DNA of 56,126 nucleotides, from assembly GCA_028277745.1 (NCBI GenBank), contig JANQFR010000046.1, forward strand, positions 1 to 56,126. Reading direction: 5' to 3'. This DNA comes from Phycisphaeraceae bacterium (GTDB lineage: Bacteria > Planctomycetota > Phycisphaerae > Phycisphaerales > Phycisphaeraceae). The position numbers and the translations under genes are program-made. Numbering within the stretch: position 1 is the first letter of the stretch; every line of letters begins with the position of its first letter. Under the pieces are notes generated by a model. It saw only the letters and a program-made list of their open reading frames with translations, made no database searches and was not told the origin of the DNA. Shown here in pieces: positions 25,942-34,408 of the stretch.

Positions 25942-26557
25942 AGACGCCCGCTCCATCCTGGTCTACGGCGGCAGCTTCGACCCGCCGCACCGCGCCCATG
26001 TCGAGCTGCCGATGCTGGCGCGGGAGAAGATCGGCGCCGACCTGGTCGCCTACATCCCGGCGGGCCGGGCGCCGCACAAGCTCGACCGGGAGCAGACCGC
26101 CGCGGAGCACCGCCTGGCGATGCTGCGCCTGGCGCTTCAGGACACGGACCGCGCGGTGATCCTGATGGACGAACTCGACCGAGCCGCGAGCGGCCGCCCC
26201 AGCTACACCGTGGACACCCTGGAGGCTCTGAGCCGGCGCCTGCCGGCCGGCGTGAGCCTGCGGCTGCTGATGGGGACCGACCAGGTGCATATCTTCGATC
26301 AGTGGCGTGAACACGAGCGTGTCGCCGAGCTCGCCCCGCCGCTGGTCATGGTCCGCCCGCCGGAGACGTCCGGGGCCCTGCTCGCGTCCCTGCCCGAGGA
26401 AGGCGGCCGGCCGTGGCGGGCCCGGCTGATCGAGCTGCCCCGGCTGGACATCTCGTCAACGGACATCCGCCGACGGATCGCGGCGGGGCAATCGACCGAA
26501 GGCCTGCTCGCCCCCGCGGTGCGGGGCTACATCGACGCGCACGGGCTTTACGGTTAG
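25931..26557 (+). CDS. nadD: Nicotinate-nucleotide adenylyltransferase
   Basis: The product has 208 residues. It adenylates nicotinate mononucleotide in NAD synthesis. Seen: VYGGSFDPPHRAHVELPMLAREKI with the (G/T)SFDPxHxxH nucleotide-binding motif, PAGRAPHKLDRE, AASGRPSYTVDTLEAL, LLMGTDQ, and LDISSTDIRRRIAAG, the ISSTxIR motif. It starts inside the preceding gene (11-nt overlap), so translation is coupled. The stop is part of a palindromic repeat. Confidence 0.95.
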   Translation: MKLEDARSILVYGGSFDPPHRAHVELPMLAREKIGADLVAYIPAGRAPHKLDREQTAAEHRLAMLRLALQDTDRAVILMDELDRAASGRPSYTVDTLEALSRRLPAGVSLRLLMGTDQVHIFDQWREHERVAELAPPLVMVRPPETSGALLASLPEEGGRPWRARLIELPRLDISSTDIRRRIAAGQSTEGLLAPAVRGYIDAHGLYG

Positions 26558-26585
26558 GTCCCCGGGCAAAGCCCGGGGCTAAGGG
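26555..26585. repeat. Palindromic intergenic repeat, family A, single hairpin
   Basis: TTAGGTCCCCGGGC / GCCCGGGGCTAAGG with an AAA loop. One half-unit of the family, using the nadD stop codon as part of its left end. It may also help end the nadD transcript, but no T-run follows. Confidence 0.65.
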
Positions 26586-26687
26586 TCGGACAGCAGAATG
26601 CGTTAAGCCTTGGTCATGGCCGGTGCGACGGGCCGACGGGTCGGGTATAAACTTCTGACCTGCACGCCTTCCCGCCCGGAGAGGAAT

Positions 26688-29303
26688 ATGATCAGTCCCA
26701 GCCAGGCCCGTATCCGTTCGTTTGAAGTCGTCCCCGCGTTGCCCGAGCCGCTCAAGCCGCTGCTGGACATCGCCAACAACCTCTGGTGGTCGTGGCACCC
26801 CGAAGCGGTCGAGCTGTTCGTCCGCCTGGACCGCCGGCTCTGGGCGTCGACCCATCACAACCCGGTCAAGCTGTTGGGGATGGTCAGCCAGCAGACGCTG
26901 GACCAGTTCGCCCGGGACGAGGGGTTCCTCAACTCCATGCAGCGCGTCGTCGACGGCCTGCGGGATCACATGACCCGCACCCCCTGGCTGGACACGACCG
27001 AGCACGCGCCGGGCGAGTGGACGGTCGCTTATTTCTGCGCCGAGTTCGGCCTGACCGAATGCCTGCAGATCTATTCCGGCGGCCTGGGCTGCCTGGCGGG
27101 CGACCACCTCAAGTCCGCCGCCGAGGTCGGCATCCCGCTCATCGCGGTCGGGCTGCTGTACCGCCACGGCTACTTCCAGCAGTACCTCAACGCCGACGGC
27201 TGGCAGCAGGAGTCGATCCCCGACCTCGATTTCTCCAACCTGATGACCCAGCCGGTCCCTGGCAAGGAGGGAGGCCAGCTCAAGATCATCGTGGAGCTGC
27301 CGGGCCGGAAGGTGACGTGCGCGGTGTGGAAGGTCATGGTCGGCCGGATCAGCCTTTACCTGCTCGACACCAACGTGCCGGAGAACAACGAAGAGGACCG
27401 CGGGATCACCGGCCAGCTCTACGGCGGGGATATGGAGACCCGGATCAAGCAGGAGATCGTCCTGGGCGTGGGTGGGGTCCGCGCGCTGGAGGCGATCGGC
27501 GTCCGGCCGGACGTGTGCCACATGAACGAAGGCCACTCGGCGTTCCTGGCGCTGGAGCGGATCCGCAACCTGATCGCGGAGCACGACCTGTCGTTTGACG
27601 AGGCCCGCCAGCAGGCCGCGGCGTCGCACGTGTTCACCACGCACACGCCCGTGCCCGCCGGGATCGACCGGTTCCCCAAGGAGATGATCGAGCGGTACTT
27701 CCGCGACTACGTCGCGTCGATCCGGCTCGACATGGAAGGCATGCTCGCGCTGGGCCGGGAGAACGTCTACAACCAGGACGAGGCGTTCAGCATGGCGGTG
27801 CTGGCCCTGCGGCTGAGCGAGTCGGCCAACGGCGTGTCCCAGCTCCACGGCGTGGTGGCGCGCGACATGTGGCGGAGCATGTGGCCGCAGATGCCCTCCG
27901 AGGAGGTGCCCATCGCCCACGTGACCAACGGCGTCCACGCCCGCTCGTGGCTGTCGGCCGAGATGATCTACATGCTCGACCGCTACCTCGGCGCCCGCTG
28001 GCAGTCCGACCCGGTCGACCACGAGGTGTGGAAGAACATCGATGAGGTGCCCGACGAGGAGCTGTGGCGGGTGCACGAGCGGCGGCGGCAGCGCTTGATC
28101 GTCTGGGGCCGCCGCCAGCTCAAGAAGCAGCTGGAGGCGCGCGGCACCAACGCCCAGCAGGTCCGCGAGGCCTGCGACAGCCTCGACCCCGCCGCCCTGA
28201 CCATCGGCTTTGCGCGGCGGTTCGCCACCTACAAACGCGGCAACCTGTTCATGCGCGACACCCAGCGGCTGCTGGAGATGCTCAACAACACCGACCGGCC
28301 GATCCAGTTCCTCATCGCCGGCAAGTCCCACCCGGCCGACGGCGGCGGCAAGGACCTGATCCGCCAGATCGTCCACTTCGCCCGCGAGGCCGGCCACCAC
28401 AAGGTCGTCTTCCTCGAAAACTACGACATCCACGTGGCCCGCTACCTGGTGCAGGGCGCCGACGTCTGGCTCAACAACCCGCGACGGGGCATGGAGGCGT
28501 CGGGCACCAGCGGCATGAAGGCCGCCCTCAACGGCGTGCTCAACTGCTCCATCCTCGACGGCTGGTGGGACGAGGCGTATGAGTCCGGCCTCGGCTGGGC
28601 GATCGGCCACCGCGAGATGTACCCCAACCCCGACGTCGCCGACGACCTCGAGAGCCGGGCGCTATACGACCTGCTTGAAAAAGAGATCATCCCGATGTTC
28701 TACGACCGCGACGAGCTGGGCGTGCCGCGGCAGTGGGTGACGATGATGAAAAAGTGCATCGCCGTCCTCGCACCGCGGTTCAACACCAACCGCATGGTCC
28801 AGGAATACACCCAGCAGCTTTACCTGCCGGCGCTGCACCGCGCCCGGGCCATGGCGGCCGAGGGGCTCAAGGGGTCGGTCCGGTTCGCGCACCTCAAGGA
28901 CCGGCTGCGCACCGCCTGGGGCGGGCTGGGCATCGAGGAGGTGACCGCCCCCGTCTCCGGACCGGTGGGCGTGCACGAGTCGGTGCGGATCGCCGCGGTC
29001 GTTCAACTGGGCGGCCTCGACCCCGAAGAGGTCAAGGTCCAGGTGTACGCCGGGTGCATCGACAACGACGGCAACCTCACCGACGGCCGGGCCGACGACA
29101 TGGCTTACGCCGAATCGCTCGGCGACGGCCGGCACCGCTTCACCGGCGTGATCTCCGCGGGCAACTCCGGCCGACACGGTTTCGCCATCCGCATCGTCCC
29201 CGGCGGCGCCATGTTCGACGGCGTCACCGAGCCCGGCCTGATCCACTGGGAATCCAACGCCCCCAAACCCAAGGCCAAGCCCAAGACCGAGAAGGTCGCT
29301 TGA
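26688..29303 (+). CDS. glgP: Alpha-glucan (glycogen) phosphorylase
   Basis: The product has 871 residues. ATG at 26688 has GGAGAGG directly upstream; an in-frame ATG further up has no such site. The N-terminus (LLDIANNLWWSWHPEAVELFVRLDRRLW) is the DUF3417-type extension of the long phosphorylases. The core has FCAEFGLTECLQIYSGGLGCLAGDHLK, HMNEGHSAFLALERI, and the PLP site GTSGMKAALNGV with Lys611. The last 130 residues are a beta-rich C-terminal extension. It releases glucose 1-phosphate from glycogen. No other glycogen gene is adjacent. Confidence 0.93.
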   Translation: MISPSQARIRSFEVVPALPEPLKPLLDIANNLWWSWHPEAVELFVRLDRRLWASTHHNPVKLLGMVSQQTLDQFARDEGFLNSMQRVVDGLRDHMTRTPWLDTTEHAPGEWTVAYFCAEFGLTECLQIYSGGLGCLAGDHLKSAAEVGIPLIAVGLLYRHGYFQQYLNADGWQQESIPDLDFSNLMTQPVPGKEGGQLKIIVELPGRKVTCAVWKVMVGRISLYLLDTNVPENNEEDRGITGQLYGGDMETRIKQEIVLGVGGVRALEAIGVRPDVCHMNEGHSAFLALERIRNLIAEHDLSFDEARQQAAASHVFTTHTPVPAGIDRFPKEMIERYFRDYVASIRLDMEGMLALGRENVYNQDEAFSMAVLALRLSESANGVSQLHGVVARDMWRSMWPQMPSEEVPIAHVTNGVHARSWLSAEMIYMLDRYLGARWQSDPVDHEVWKNIDEVPDEELWRVHERRRQRLIVWGRRQLKKQLEARGTNAQQVREACDSLDPAALTIGFARRFATYKRGNLFMRDTQRLLEMLNNTDRPIQFLIAGKSHPADGGGKDLIRQIVHFAREAGHHKVVFLENYDIHVARYLVQGADVWLNNPRRGMEASGTSGMKAALNGVLNCSILDGWWDEAYESGLGWAIGHREMYPNPDVADDLESRALYDLLEKEIIPMFYDRDELGVPRQWVTMMKKCIAVLAPRFNTNRMVQEYTQQLYLPALHRARAMAAEGLKGSVRFAHLKDRLRTAWGGLGIEEVTAPVSGPVGVHESVRIAAVVQLGGLDPEEVKVQVYAGCIDNDGNLTDGRADDMAYAESLGDGRHRFTGVISAGNSGRHGFAIRIVPGGAMFDGVTEPGLIHWESNAPKPKAKPKTEKVA

Positions 29304-29308
29304 GACGG

Positions 29309-29338
29309 GAAGCCCAGGGACTGCAGTCCCTGGGCTTC
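29309..29338. terminator. 30-bp perfect palindrome after glgP
   Basis: Arms GAAGCCCAGGGACTG and CAGTCCCTGGGCTTC meet without a spacer, 6 nt after the glgP stop. A long hairpin forms in RNA, but the following bases are not a T-run, so it may stabilise the 3' end rather than terminate. Confidence 0.6.
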
Positions 29339-29349
29339 GGGCTTTGCGA

Positions 29350-29355
29350 TACGAT
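29350..29355 (+). promoter_or_regulatory. -10 element (TACGAT) 6 nt before the start codon
   Basis: TACGAT, then AATGCG, then ATG at 29362. No ribosome site; a leaderless transcript is predicted for the operon that continues through thiL, tsaE and yacG. Confidence 0.5.
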
Positions 29356-29361
29356 AATGCG

Positions 29362-29787
29362 ATGCCCGACGAGACGCTTTTCGGACCGGCGACCGATGAC
29401 GACGCCGTGCTGACCGCGGTGTACGAGCGCCTCGGCCGCACGCTCGACGACCTGCCTTACACCGACGACTTCGAGACCCTCTACGCCGCCGCCAGCCCGC
29501 TGGCGCCGCTGAGCAAGTCCGAGCTGTTTCACCGGCTTCACAACCTGCGTAAGAGCGGCCGCCTCCCCCGGCTCGGCCGGGCGACCAGCGATCGGGTGAA
29601 GATCGACGCCCAGCAGGAGGCCCTGCTGGTCCGTCTCGTCGAGGACGCTGTCGGCAAGCTCTCGCTCCGCGACCGCCTGCCGTATACCGAGGCGTTTGAC
29701 CTGCTCGTCGACCGCTTCAACGCCGACGCCGGCCTGTCCCTCTCTCACCACGACGCGTGGCGGATCATCGCCCGCCTGGCCAAGTAA
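29362..29787 (+). CDS. Hypothetical protein, helical
   Basis: The product has 141 residues from ATG at 29362, which is set by the -10 element 6 nt upstream (an in-frame TTG at 29344 would include that promoter). It is Leu/Ala/Asp-rich and mostly helical, with a basic patch (LHNLRKSGRLPRLGRATSDRVKI) and the repeated phrase (D)xLPYTxxFxxL at about residues 32-42 and 110-117. I do not recognise it. It is the first gene of a tight operon with a DinB-like gene, thiL, tsaE and yacG. Confidence 0.65.
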   Translation: MPDETLFGPATDDDAVLTAVYERLGRTLDDLPYTDDFETLYAAASPLAPLSKSELFHRLHNLRKSGRLPRLGRATSDRVKIDAQQEALLVRLVEDAVGKLSLRDRLPYTEAFDLLVDRFNADAGLSLSHHDAWRIIARLAK

Positions 29788-29790
29788 GCC

Positions 29791-30294
29791 ATGGACTGGA
29801 TTAGCCGCCACCCCAACGCGACCGAAGGCTTCAAGCGGGAGGCCTGCTTCACCCTGGACTACTCGCTCGCCCGCGTCCTGCACTGCGTCGATCAACTCGA
29901 CGACGAGGGCCTGTGGCATCGCCCGACCGACGCGATGAACGCCGTCGGCAACATCCTCCTGCACCTTTGCGGCAACCTCCGGCAGTGGATCGTCTGCGGC
30001 TGCTCCGACCTGCCCGACGACCGCGACCGCCCGGCCGAGTTCGCCCGGCGCGACCCACTCCCTAAGCCTGAGCTGGTCGAGAAACTCACCACGACCGTCG
30101 AACAGGCCAAGGCGACGATTATGCAACAGACCGAGGCGGACCTCCTCCGCCCGAGGTTCATCCAGATCGCCGAGGTCACCGGCCTGGGCGCGATCTTCCA
30201 TTCCACCGCCCACCTCGAGGGCCACGCCCAGGAGATCATCTACATCACACGCCTGCAGTTGGGCGAGGCGTACCGGTTCAAGGACACGTACTGA
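29791..30294 (+). CDS. DinB-like four-helix protein (DUF1572 type)
   Basis: The product has 167 residues. It shows the DinB/YfiT-like helical bundle with metal-type histidines: GNILLHLCGNLRQWIVCG and GAIFHSTAHLEGHAQEIIYITRLQLG. DUF1572 members typically carry this ending. Family members are often metal-dependent thiol transferases, but the substrate here is unknown. It begins 3 nt after the previous stop, and its own stop overlaps the thiL start (TGATG). Confidence 0.8.
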   Translation: MDWISRHPNATEGFKREACFTLDYSLARVLHCVDQLDDEGLWHRPTDAMNAVGNILLHLCGNLRQWIVCGCSDLPDDRDRPAEFARRDPLPKPELVEKLTTTVEQAKATIMQQTEADLLRPRFIQIAEVTGLGAIFHSTAHLEGHAQEIIYITRLQLGEAYRFKDTY

Positions 30295-31136
30295 TGCGCG
30301 AGTTCGAGCTGCTGGCCAAGGTCTTCGCGCACAACCCGGAGCTGCCCGCGTCGGTCGTGATCCCTCCGGGCGACGACATGGGGGCGATCACGTTCGGCGA
30401 GAAAACGCTGCTCATCGCGGTCGACCAGGTGATCGACGGCGTGCACTTCACCCTGGAACAGACGCCGATCGAGAAGGTCGGCCGCAAGGCGATCACGCGG
30501 AACCTGTCGGACGTCGCGGCGATGGCGTCCCTGCCGGTCGCGGCGGTCGCGGCGGTTTCATTGCCCCGGGGGTTTGACGGGGCCGAGGCGCTGGCCGACG
30601 CGCTGCGCCGGACCGGCGCGGCCTACGGCTGCCCGGTCGTCGGCGGCGACGTCGCGGCGGGTGAGGGCCCGCTGACGATCAGCGTCACCGTGCTCGCCGA
30701 CCCCGCCGGGATCGAGCCGGTCCTCCGCCGCGGCGCGAACGTCGGCGACGGCGTCTACGTCACGGGCGTCCTCGGCGGCAGCCTCGCCAGCGGCCATCAC
30801 CTGGACTTCGAGCCCCGCATCGCCCTGGCCCGCAAGCTGCCCCGGCCCACCGCGATGATCGACCTCAGCGACGGCCTGGCCCGCGACCTGCCGCACCTGG
30901 TCGCCGGCGCCCGCCTCGACCGCCTGCCCGTCCGCCCCGGCTGCACCTGGCGCCAGGCCGTGGGCGACGGCGAGGATTACGAACTGCTCTTCACCCATCC
31001 CGGCCCCGTGCCCGACACGATCGACGGCGTGACGATCACCCGTATCGGCGTGGTGACCGGCGACGACCGGCTGGTGCTGACGCTCGATGGCCGCGATCAT
31101 GATTTGACCGGTCAGGGCTGGGAGCACGTGACGTGA
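30294..31136 (+). CDS. thiL: Thiamine-monophosphate kinase
   Basis: The product has 280 residues, a little shorter than the usual 300-330. It makes thiamine diphosphate from the monophosphate. Seen: VIPPGDDMGAITFGEKTLLIAVDQVIDGVHF, ITRNLSDVAAMASLPVAAVAA, CPVVGGDVAAGEGPLTISVTVLA, and MIDLSDGLARDLPHL, all typical ATP/Mg-binding loops of PurM-like kinases. The short C-terminus lacks some of the usual helices. It overlaps both neighbours, so translation is coupled. Confidence 0.92.
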   Translation: MREFELLAKVFAHNPELPASVVIPPGDDMGAITFGEKTLLIAVDQVIDGVHFTLEQTPIEKVGRKAITRNLSDVAAMASLPVAAVAAVSLPRGFDGAEALADALRRTGAAYGCPVVGGDVAAGEGPLTISVTVLADPAGIEPVLRRGANVGDGVYVTGVLGGSLASGHHLDFEPRIALARKLPRPTAMIDLSDGLARDLPHLVAGARLDRLPVRPGCTWRQAVGDGEDYELLFTHPGPVPDTIDGVTITRIGVVTGDDRLVLTLDGRDHDLTGQGWEHVT

Positions 31137-31630
31137 TCGAGATCGAATCGGCGAGCATCGAGCAGACGATGGCGGTGGGCGAGGCGGTCGGCCGGGCCGT
31201 GCGGGCGGGCGACGTGGTCAGCCTCAGCGGCGACCTGGGCGCGGGCAAGACGCAGTTCGTGCGCGGCATCGCGGCGGGCATGGGCGTGGCGCCGGACGAG
31301 GTGTCCAGCCCGACGTTCGTCATCATGCACGAGTACGAGCCGGACGACGCGGGCCGGCCGGTCCTCGTCCACATCGACGCGTACCGCCTCAAGGGCCCCG
31401 ATGAATTGGCCGGCATCGGCTGGTCAGGATATGGCGAGGAGGTCCGCGAGGGCGCGGTCGTGGCGGTCGAGTGGGGCGAGTTGATCCGTGACGCCCTCGG
31501 TCCCGACCTGCTCGAGGTGACGCTCCGTCATCACGACGCCGGCCGCCTGATCACCCTTTCGCCACGCGGCGGCTGGCGCCCTAGAATCAAGCTGCTGCAA
31601 GAAGCTCTCGATTCCCTGATGAACGCATGA
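31133..31630 (+). CDS. tsaE: tRNA threonylcarbamoyladenosine biosynthesis ATPase
   Basis: The product has 165 residues. It starts at GTG, overlapping the thiL stop by 4 nt (GTGA). Walker A is SGDLGAGKTQFVRGIAAGMG; SPTFVIMHEYE, LVHIDAYRL and VAVEWGEL are the family motifs. TsaE hydrolyses ATP for the TsaBD complex that adds threonylcarbamoyl to A37 of tRNAs reading ANN codons. tsaB and tsaD are not in the window. Confidence 0.94.
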   Translation: MIEIESASIEQTMAVGEAVGRAVRAGDVVSLSGDLGAGKTQFVRGIAAGMGVAPDEVSSPTFVIMHEYEPDDAGRPVLVHIDAYRLKGPDELAGIGWSGYGEEVREGAVVAVEWGELIRDALGPDLLEVTLRHHDAGRLITLSPRGGWRPRIKLLQEALDSLMNA

Positions 31631-31818
31631 ACCGCCACCCCCCCGACAACGCCCCGCCCGCCAGGTGCCGGATCTGCGGCAAGCCGGTCGACCCCGACGC
31701 CAAGACCTTCCCGTTCTGCAGCGATCGTTGCCGAACCATGGACCTCGCCAAGTGGGCGGACGGGTCGTACACGATCAGCCGGCCGATCGAAGAGGCGGAT
31801 CTGGATGAGGGGGAGTAA
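31627..31818 (+). CDS. yacG: DNA gyrase inhibitor/zinc-binding protein YacG
   Basis: The product has 63 residues. It has the CxxC...CxxxC zinc finger of YacG: CRICGKPVDPDAKTFPFCSDRCRTMDLAKWADGSYTI. In E. coli this protein binds GyrB and blocks DNA binding. The ATGA overlap with tsaE makes it the last gene of the operon; a palindromic repeat follows 40 nt later. Confidence 0.93.
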   Translation: MNRHPPDNAPPARCRICGKPVDPDAKTFPFCSDRCRTMDLAKWADGSYTISRPIEEADLDEGE

Positions 31819-31857
31819 GGCTCCGGACAAAGCGAACACTTGCCGGTGGCGTGGTTT

Positions 31858-31936
31858 GATAGCCGCGACGTCCCCGTCGCGGTCGTATTTTCTACGGTTG
31901 GTCACGGCGGACCGCGACGGGGACGTCGCGGCTAAT
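31858..31936. repeat. Paired palindromic intergenic repeat, family A
   Basis: The left arm (ATAGCCGCGACG...GTCGCGGT, about 31860-31882) and the right arm (ACCGCGAC...CGTCGCGGCTAAT, 31911-31936) are inverted copies of about 25 bp, each with an internal hairpin. The ends TAGCC / GGCTAA match the family. It separates yacG from the convergent fur gene. Confidence 0.7.
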
Positions 31937-31967
31937 GCCTCTATAGGCTATCCACACGCCCCACGCG

Positions 31968-32444
31968 TCAGCCGTCCGCTTCGCGCGCCTCCGGCGAGAC
32001 GCCGAAGATGATGAACCGGAAGCCGACCGGCTCGAAGCCGTGCTCCTTGCAGATCCGGTCCACGACGGGCTGAAGCTCGTCGGTCGGGAATTCGATGATC
32101 TGATCGGTCTCGGGGCAGACCAGGTGCCCGGTGGGCTTGCGGCCGATGCTGAGCTGGTAGTGGGCCTGACGGGAGTCGATCAGGACCTCCTTGACGATCT
32201 TGGCCTCCAGCAGGTGCTTGAGGGTGCGGTAGATGGTGGCCTTGCTGACCCGGTGCTCGGCCGCCCGCATCTCCTCGAACAGCTGCTCGGCCTCGAACAC
32301 GGCTTCCTTGGCCAGCACGGCGTCGAGGATCAGGGCCCGTTCGGTCGTAAACTTGAGGCCCTGCTTTTTGAGGAAACGGCGGAAGATCGCGCACACCGGC
32401 AGGATCAACTGCTCATCGCCGGTCGTGGTCGTCGTCTGCTGCAT
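31968..32444 (-). CDS. Fur family transcriptional regulator
   Basis: The product has 158 residues. ATG at 32444 was chosen because a -10 TATGAT lies 6 nt upstream. A winged-helix DNA-binding domain (LKFTTERALILDAVLAKEAVFEAEQLFEEMR...VSKATIYRTLKHLLEAKIVKE) is followed by the dimer domain HYQLSIGRKPTGHLVCPETDQIIEF. The usual CxxC pair is reduced to one Cys (VCPET) and the C-terminal CxxC is missing, so the structural zinc site is lost, as in some Fur and Irr proteins. It could sense iron, another metal or peroxide; the target is unknown. Confidence 0.88.
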   Translation of the reverse strand: MQQTTTTTGDEQLILPVCAIFRRFLKKQGLKFTTERALILDAVLAKEAVFEAEQLFEEMRAAEHRVSKATIYRTLKHLLEAKIVKEVLIDSRQAHYQLSIGRKPTGHLVCPETDQIIEFPTDELQPVVDRICKEHGFEPVGFRFIIFGVSPEAREADG

Positions 32445-32450
32445 CCTTAC

Positions 32451-32456
32451 ATCATA
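32451..32456 (-). promoter_or_regulatory. -10 element (TATGAT) 6 nt before the fur-like start
   Basis: On the minus strand TATGAT, then GTAAGG, then ATG at 32444. Predicted leaderless. It lies 64 nt from the divergent homoserine dehydrogenase start, which by contrast has a Shine-Dalgarno site. Confidence 0.6.
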
Positions 32457-32519
32457 GCCGCCCACTGGCCCGGCCGCTGCAGGGGTGGTATCTTCCCCGA
32501 TCCCACGCAGGAGCAGCCC

Positions 32520-33827
32520 ATGAGTCTGGAGCCCCTCGGCATCGGCATGATCGGTTACGGCACCGTCGGGAGCGGTGTCGCGGCCCTGCTGCGCGACCAG
32601 GCCGAGCTGTACGCGGCACGCGTTGGCCGCCCGATCGAGCTGCGGCGGGTCCTCGTCCGCAACCCCGCCAAGGCCGCGGCCGCCGGGGCCGACGCCGCCC
32701 TGGTCACCAACGACCCCGACGCGTTTTTCGCCACCGACATGGACATCCTCGTCGAGGTCGCCGGCGGCAAGGGCGTGATCGGCGACTACGTGCGACGCGC
32801 CCTGCGCGACGGGGTCCACATGGTGACGGCGAACAAGAGCCTCCTCGCCGCCGACGGGCCCGAGCTGTTCGCCCTCGCCCGCGAGCACCGGGCCGCCATC
32901 GCGTTTGAGGCCTCCTGCGCCGGCGGGATCCCCTGCCTCACCGCCCTCCAGTTCGGCCTGATGGCCAACCGGGTCCAGGGGCTCTACGGCATCCTCAACG
33001 GCACCTGCAATTACATCCTCACCGAGATGACCCGCAGCGGCAAAACCTACGCCGACGCCCTGTGCGAGGCTCAGCACAAGGGCTACGCCGAGGCCGACCC
33101 CACGCTCGACGTGTCCGGCGCCGACGCGGCTCAGAAACTGGCGATCCTCGCCTCCCTCGCCTTCGGGGTGAAACTCGACGAGGCCGACGTCCCCACCGTG
33201 GGAATCGATACGCTCGAACTCGAAGACGCCCGATTCGGCGCCGAACTGGGGTACGACATCAAGCTGCTCGCGATCGCGGAGCGTACGCCCGGGTCGGACC
33301 GGGTCAGCGCTAACGTGCAACCCTGCTTCATCCACCGCGACCAGTTGCTCGCCCAGGTCACCGGCCCGATGAACGCGTTGTCGGTCTACGGCCACGCGGT
33401 GGGTCACACGCTTTACTACGGCGCAGGCGCCGGCCGGCTGCCGACCGCCAGCGCCGTGGTCAGCGACGTCCTCAACCTTGCCGCCGGCTGGTACCCCGCG
33501 GCGTTCGGCGCGATGGCGCTGACCCCCGACCGCCAGCCCGACGCCCGGCTCGTGGCTCCGGCCGACCTGCGCAGCCGCTTCTACCTCCGGCTTAACGCGC
33601 TGGACGCCGCCGGCACCGTCGCCCAGGTGACCCGGGTCCTCGGCGATCGCGACATCAGCATCTCCGCGGTGCTCCAGCACGAGGTCGACGCCAACCGCTT
33701 CGTCCCCCTCGTGGTGACGACCCACGCCGCGCCCCACGGCGCCGTCGAGGACGCGACGGCGCGGATCGAGGCCCTGGACTGTGTCGAGCAGAAGGTCCGG
33801 CTCGTCCGTATCGTCGATATGCCGTGA
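32520..33827 (+). CDS. hom: Homoserine dehydrogenase
   Basis: The product has 435 residues. ATG at 32520 has AGGAG upstream. NAD(P)-binding IGMIGYGTVGSGVAALL, then VTANKSLLA, YGILNGTCNYILTEMTRSG and the signature GYAEADPTLDVSGADAAQKLAILASLAFG are present, with an ACT regulatory domain at the C-terminus (YLRLNALDAAGTVAQVTRVLGDRDISISAVLQ). It reduces aspartate semialdehyde to homoserine for threonine and methionine. The ACT domain suggests feedback inhibition, usually by threonine. It stands alone. Confidence 0.95.
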   Translation: MSLEPLGIGMIGYGTVGSGVAALLRDQAELYAARVGRPIELRRVLVRNPAKAAAAGADAALVTNDPDAFFATDMDILVEVAGGKGVIGDYVRRALRDGVHMVTANKSLLAADGPELFALAREHRAAIAFEASCAGGIPCLTALQFGLMANRVQGLYGILNGTCNYILTEMTRSGKTYADALCEAQHKGYAEADPTLDVSGADAAQKLAILASLAFGVKLDEADVPTVGIDTLELEDARFGAELGYDIKLLAIAERTPGSDRVSANVQPCFIHRDQLLAQVTGPMNALSVYGHAVGHTLYYGAGAGRLPTASAVVSDVLNLAAGWYPAAFGAMALTPDRQPDARLVAPADLRSRFYLRLNALDAAGTVAQVTRVLGDRDISISAVLQHEVDANRFVPLVVTTHAAPHGAVEDATARIEALDCVEQKVRLVRIVDMP

Positions 33828-33835
33828 GCCGGCGC

Positions 33836-33912
33836 CCTTTAGCCCCGGGCTCCGCCCGGGGGCGCCCACGTCATCGATGCCCCACCCCGGGCGGAGCCCG
33901 GGGCTAAAGGGC
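33836..33912. repeat. Paired palindromic intergenic repeat, family A, best-conserved copy
   Basis: The left unit at 33836-33863 starts CCCTTTAGCCCCGGGC, and the right unit at 33884-33912 ends GCCCGGGGCTAAAGGG; they are near-perfect inverted copies over about 28 bp. Each unit is itself a hairpin (CCCCGGGC / GCCCGGGG arms). It lies between convergent genes. Confidence 0.8.
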
Positions 33913-33934
33913 GATGGTTTTCCCACGGCCCTTT

Positions 33935-34300
33935 TCAGCGGTGCTGTTCGATCAGTTGAGGCAATCGGGCGGTGAACGCGCTGCGGGGCAGCACGTCATC
34001 CGCGCCGCGCCGCCGCGCTTCTTCGAGTAGCTCCGTGGCGACGTGCGACCCGAACGCCAGGATCGGGACCGACGGGCTGTGCCCCTTGACCTGCCCGATC
34101 AGCGCCAGGCCGTCTTCGCCGGTGTCGAGGTCGAGCATGAAGCAGGTGACCGGCCCGTTGGGCTTGCCGTCGTTTACCTGATCAAGACGTTTGGCGAGCA
34201 TGTCCGCGTTGCGCACCGGCCGGGACGCGACGCCCAGCGTCTCGGCGGTGGAGCGGATCTTCGTGGCGAAAATCAGGTCGGCGCAGCAGTAAATGATCAT
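33935..34300 (-). CDS. Degenerate response-regulator receiver-like protein
   Basis: The product has 121 residues, the size of one receiver domain: MIIYCCADLIFATKIRSTAETLGV, CFMLDLDTGEDGLALIGQVKGHSPSVPILAFGSHVATELLEEARRRGADDVLPRSAF. The acceptor-like Asp is present in LDLDTG, but the paired acidic residues of strand 1 are absent and the conserved Lys of strand 5 is Arg (LPRSAF). It is therefore likely a phosphorylation-independent pseudo-receiver. A TATGAT -10 sits 8 nt before the ATG. No kinase gene is near. Confidence 0.7.
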   Translation of the reverse strand: MIIYCCADLIFATKIRSTAETLGVASRPVRNADMLAKRLDQVNDGKPNGPVTCFMLDLDTGEDGLALIGQVKGHSPSVPILAFGSHVATELLEEARRRGADDVLPRSAFTARLPQLIEQHR

Positions 34301-34308
34301 GGCTGGGA

Positions 34309-34314
34309 ATCATA
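34309..34314 (-). promoter_or_regulatory. -10 element (TATGAT) 8 nt before the receiver-like start
   Basis: On the minus strand TATGAT is followed by 8 nt and the ATG at 34300; there is no room for a ribosome site. Leaderless or with a leader of 1-2 nt. Confidence 0.5.
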
Positions 34315-34408
34315 GCGTGGAACCGGCGATTTTCAGTAGACCGCCCGGCCGGTGCTGGTCGATAAAAGGATCGCACGCCCTTTCCGTCGTTTCTGGAGCG
34401 TCTAACCG

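Noticed and set aside
26346..28610. 754-codon open frame antisense to nadD and glgP
   Set aside because: Shadow of GC-rich third positions in glgP; no motif and no promoter or ribosome site.
32445..33926. Upstream extension of the fur-like frame across hom
   Set aside because: The extension is antisense to hom; the promoter at 32451-32456 and the Fur N-terminus place the start at 32444.
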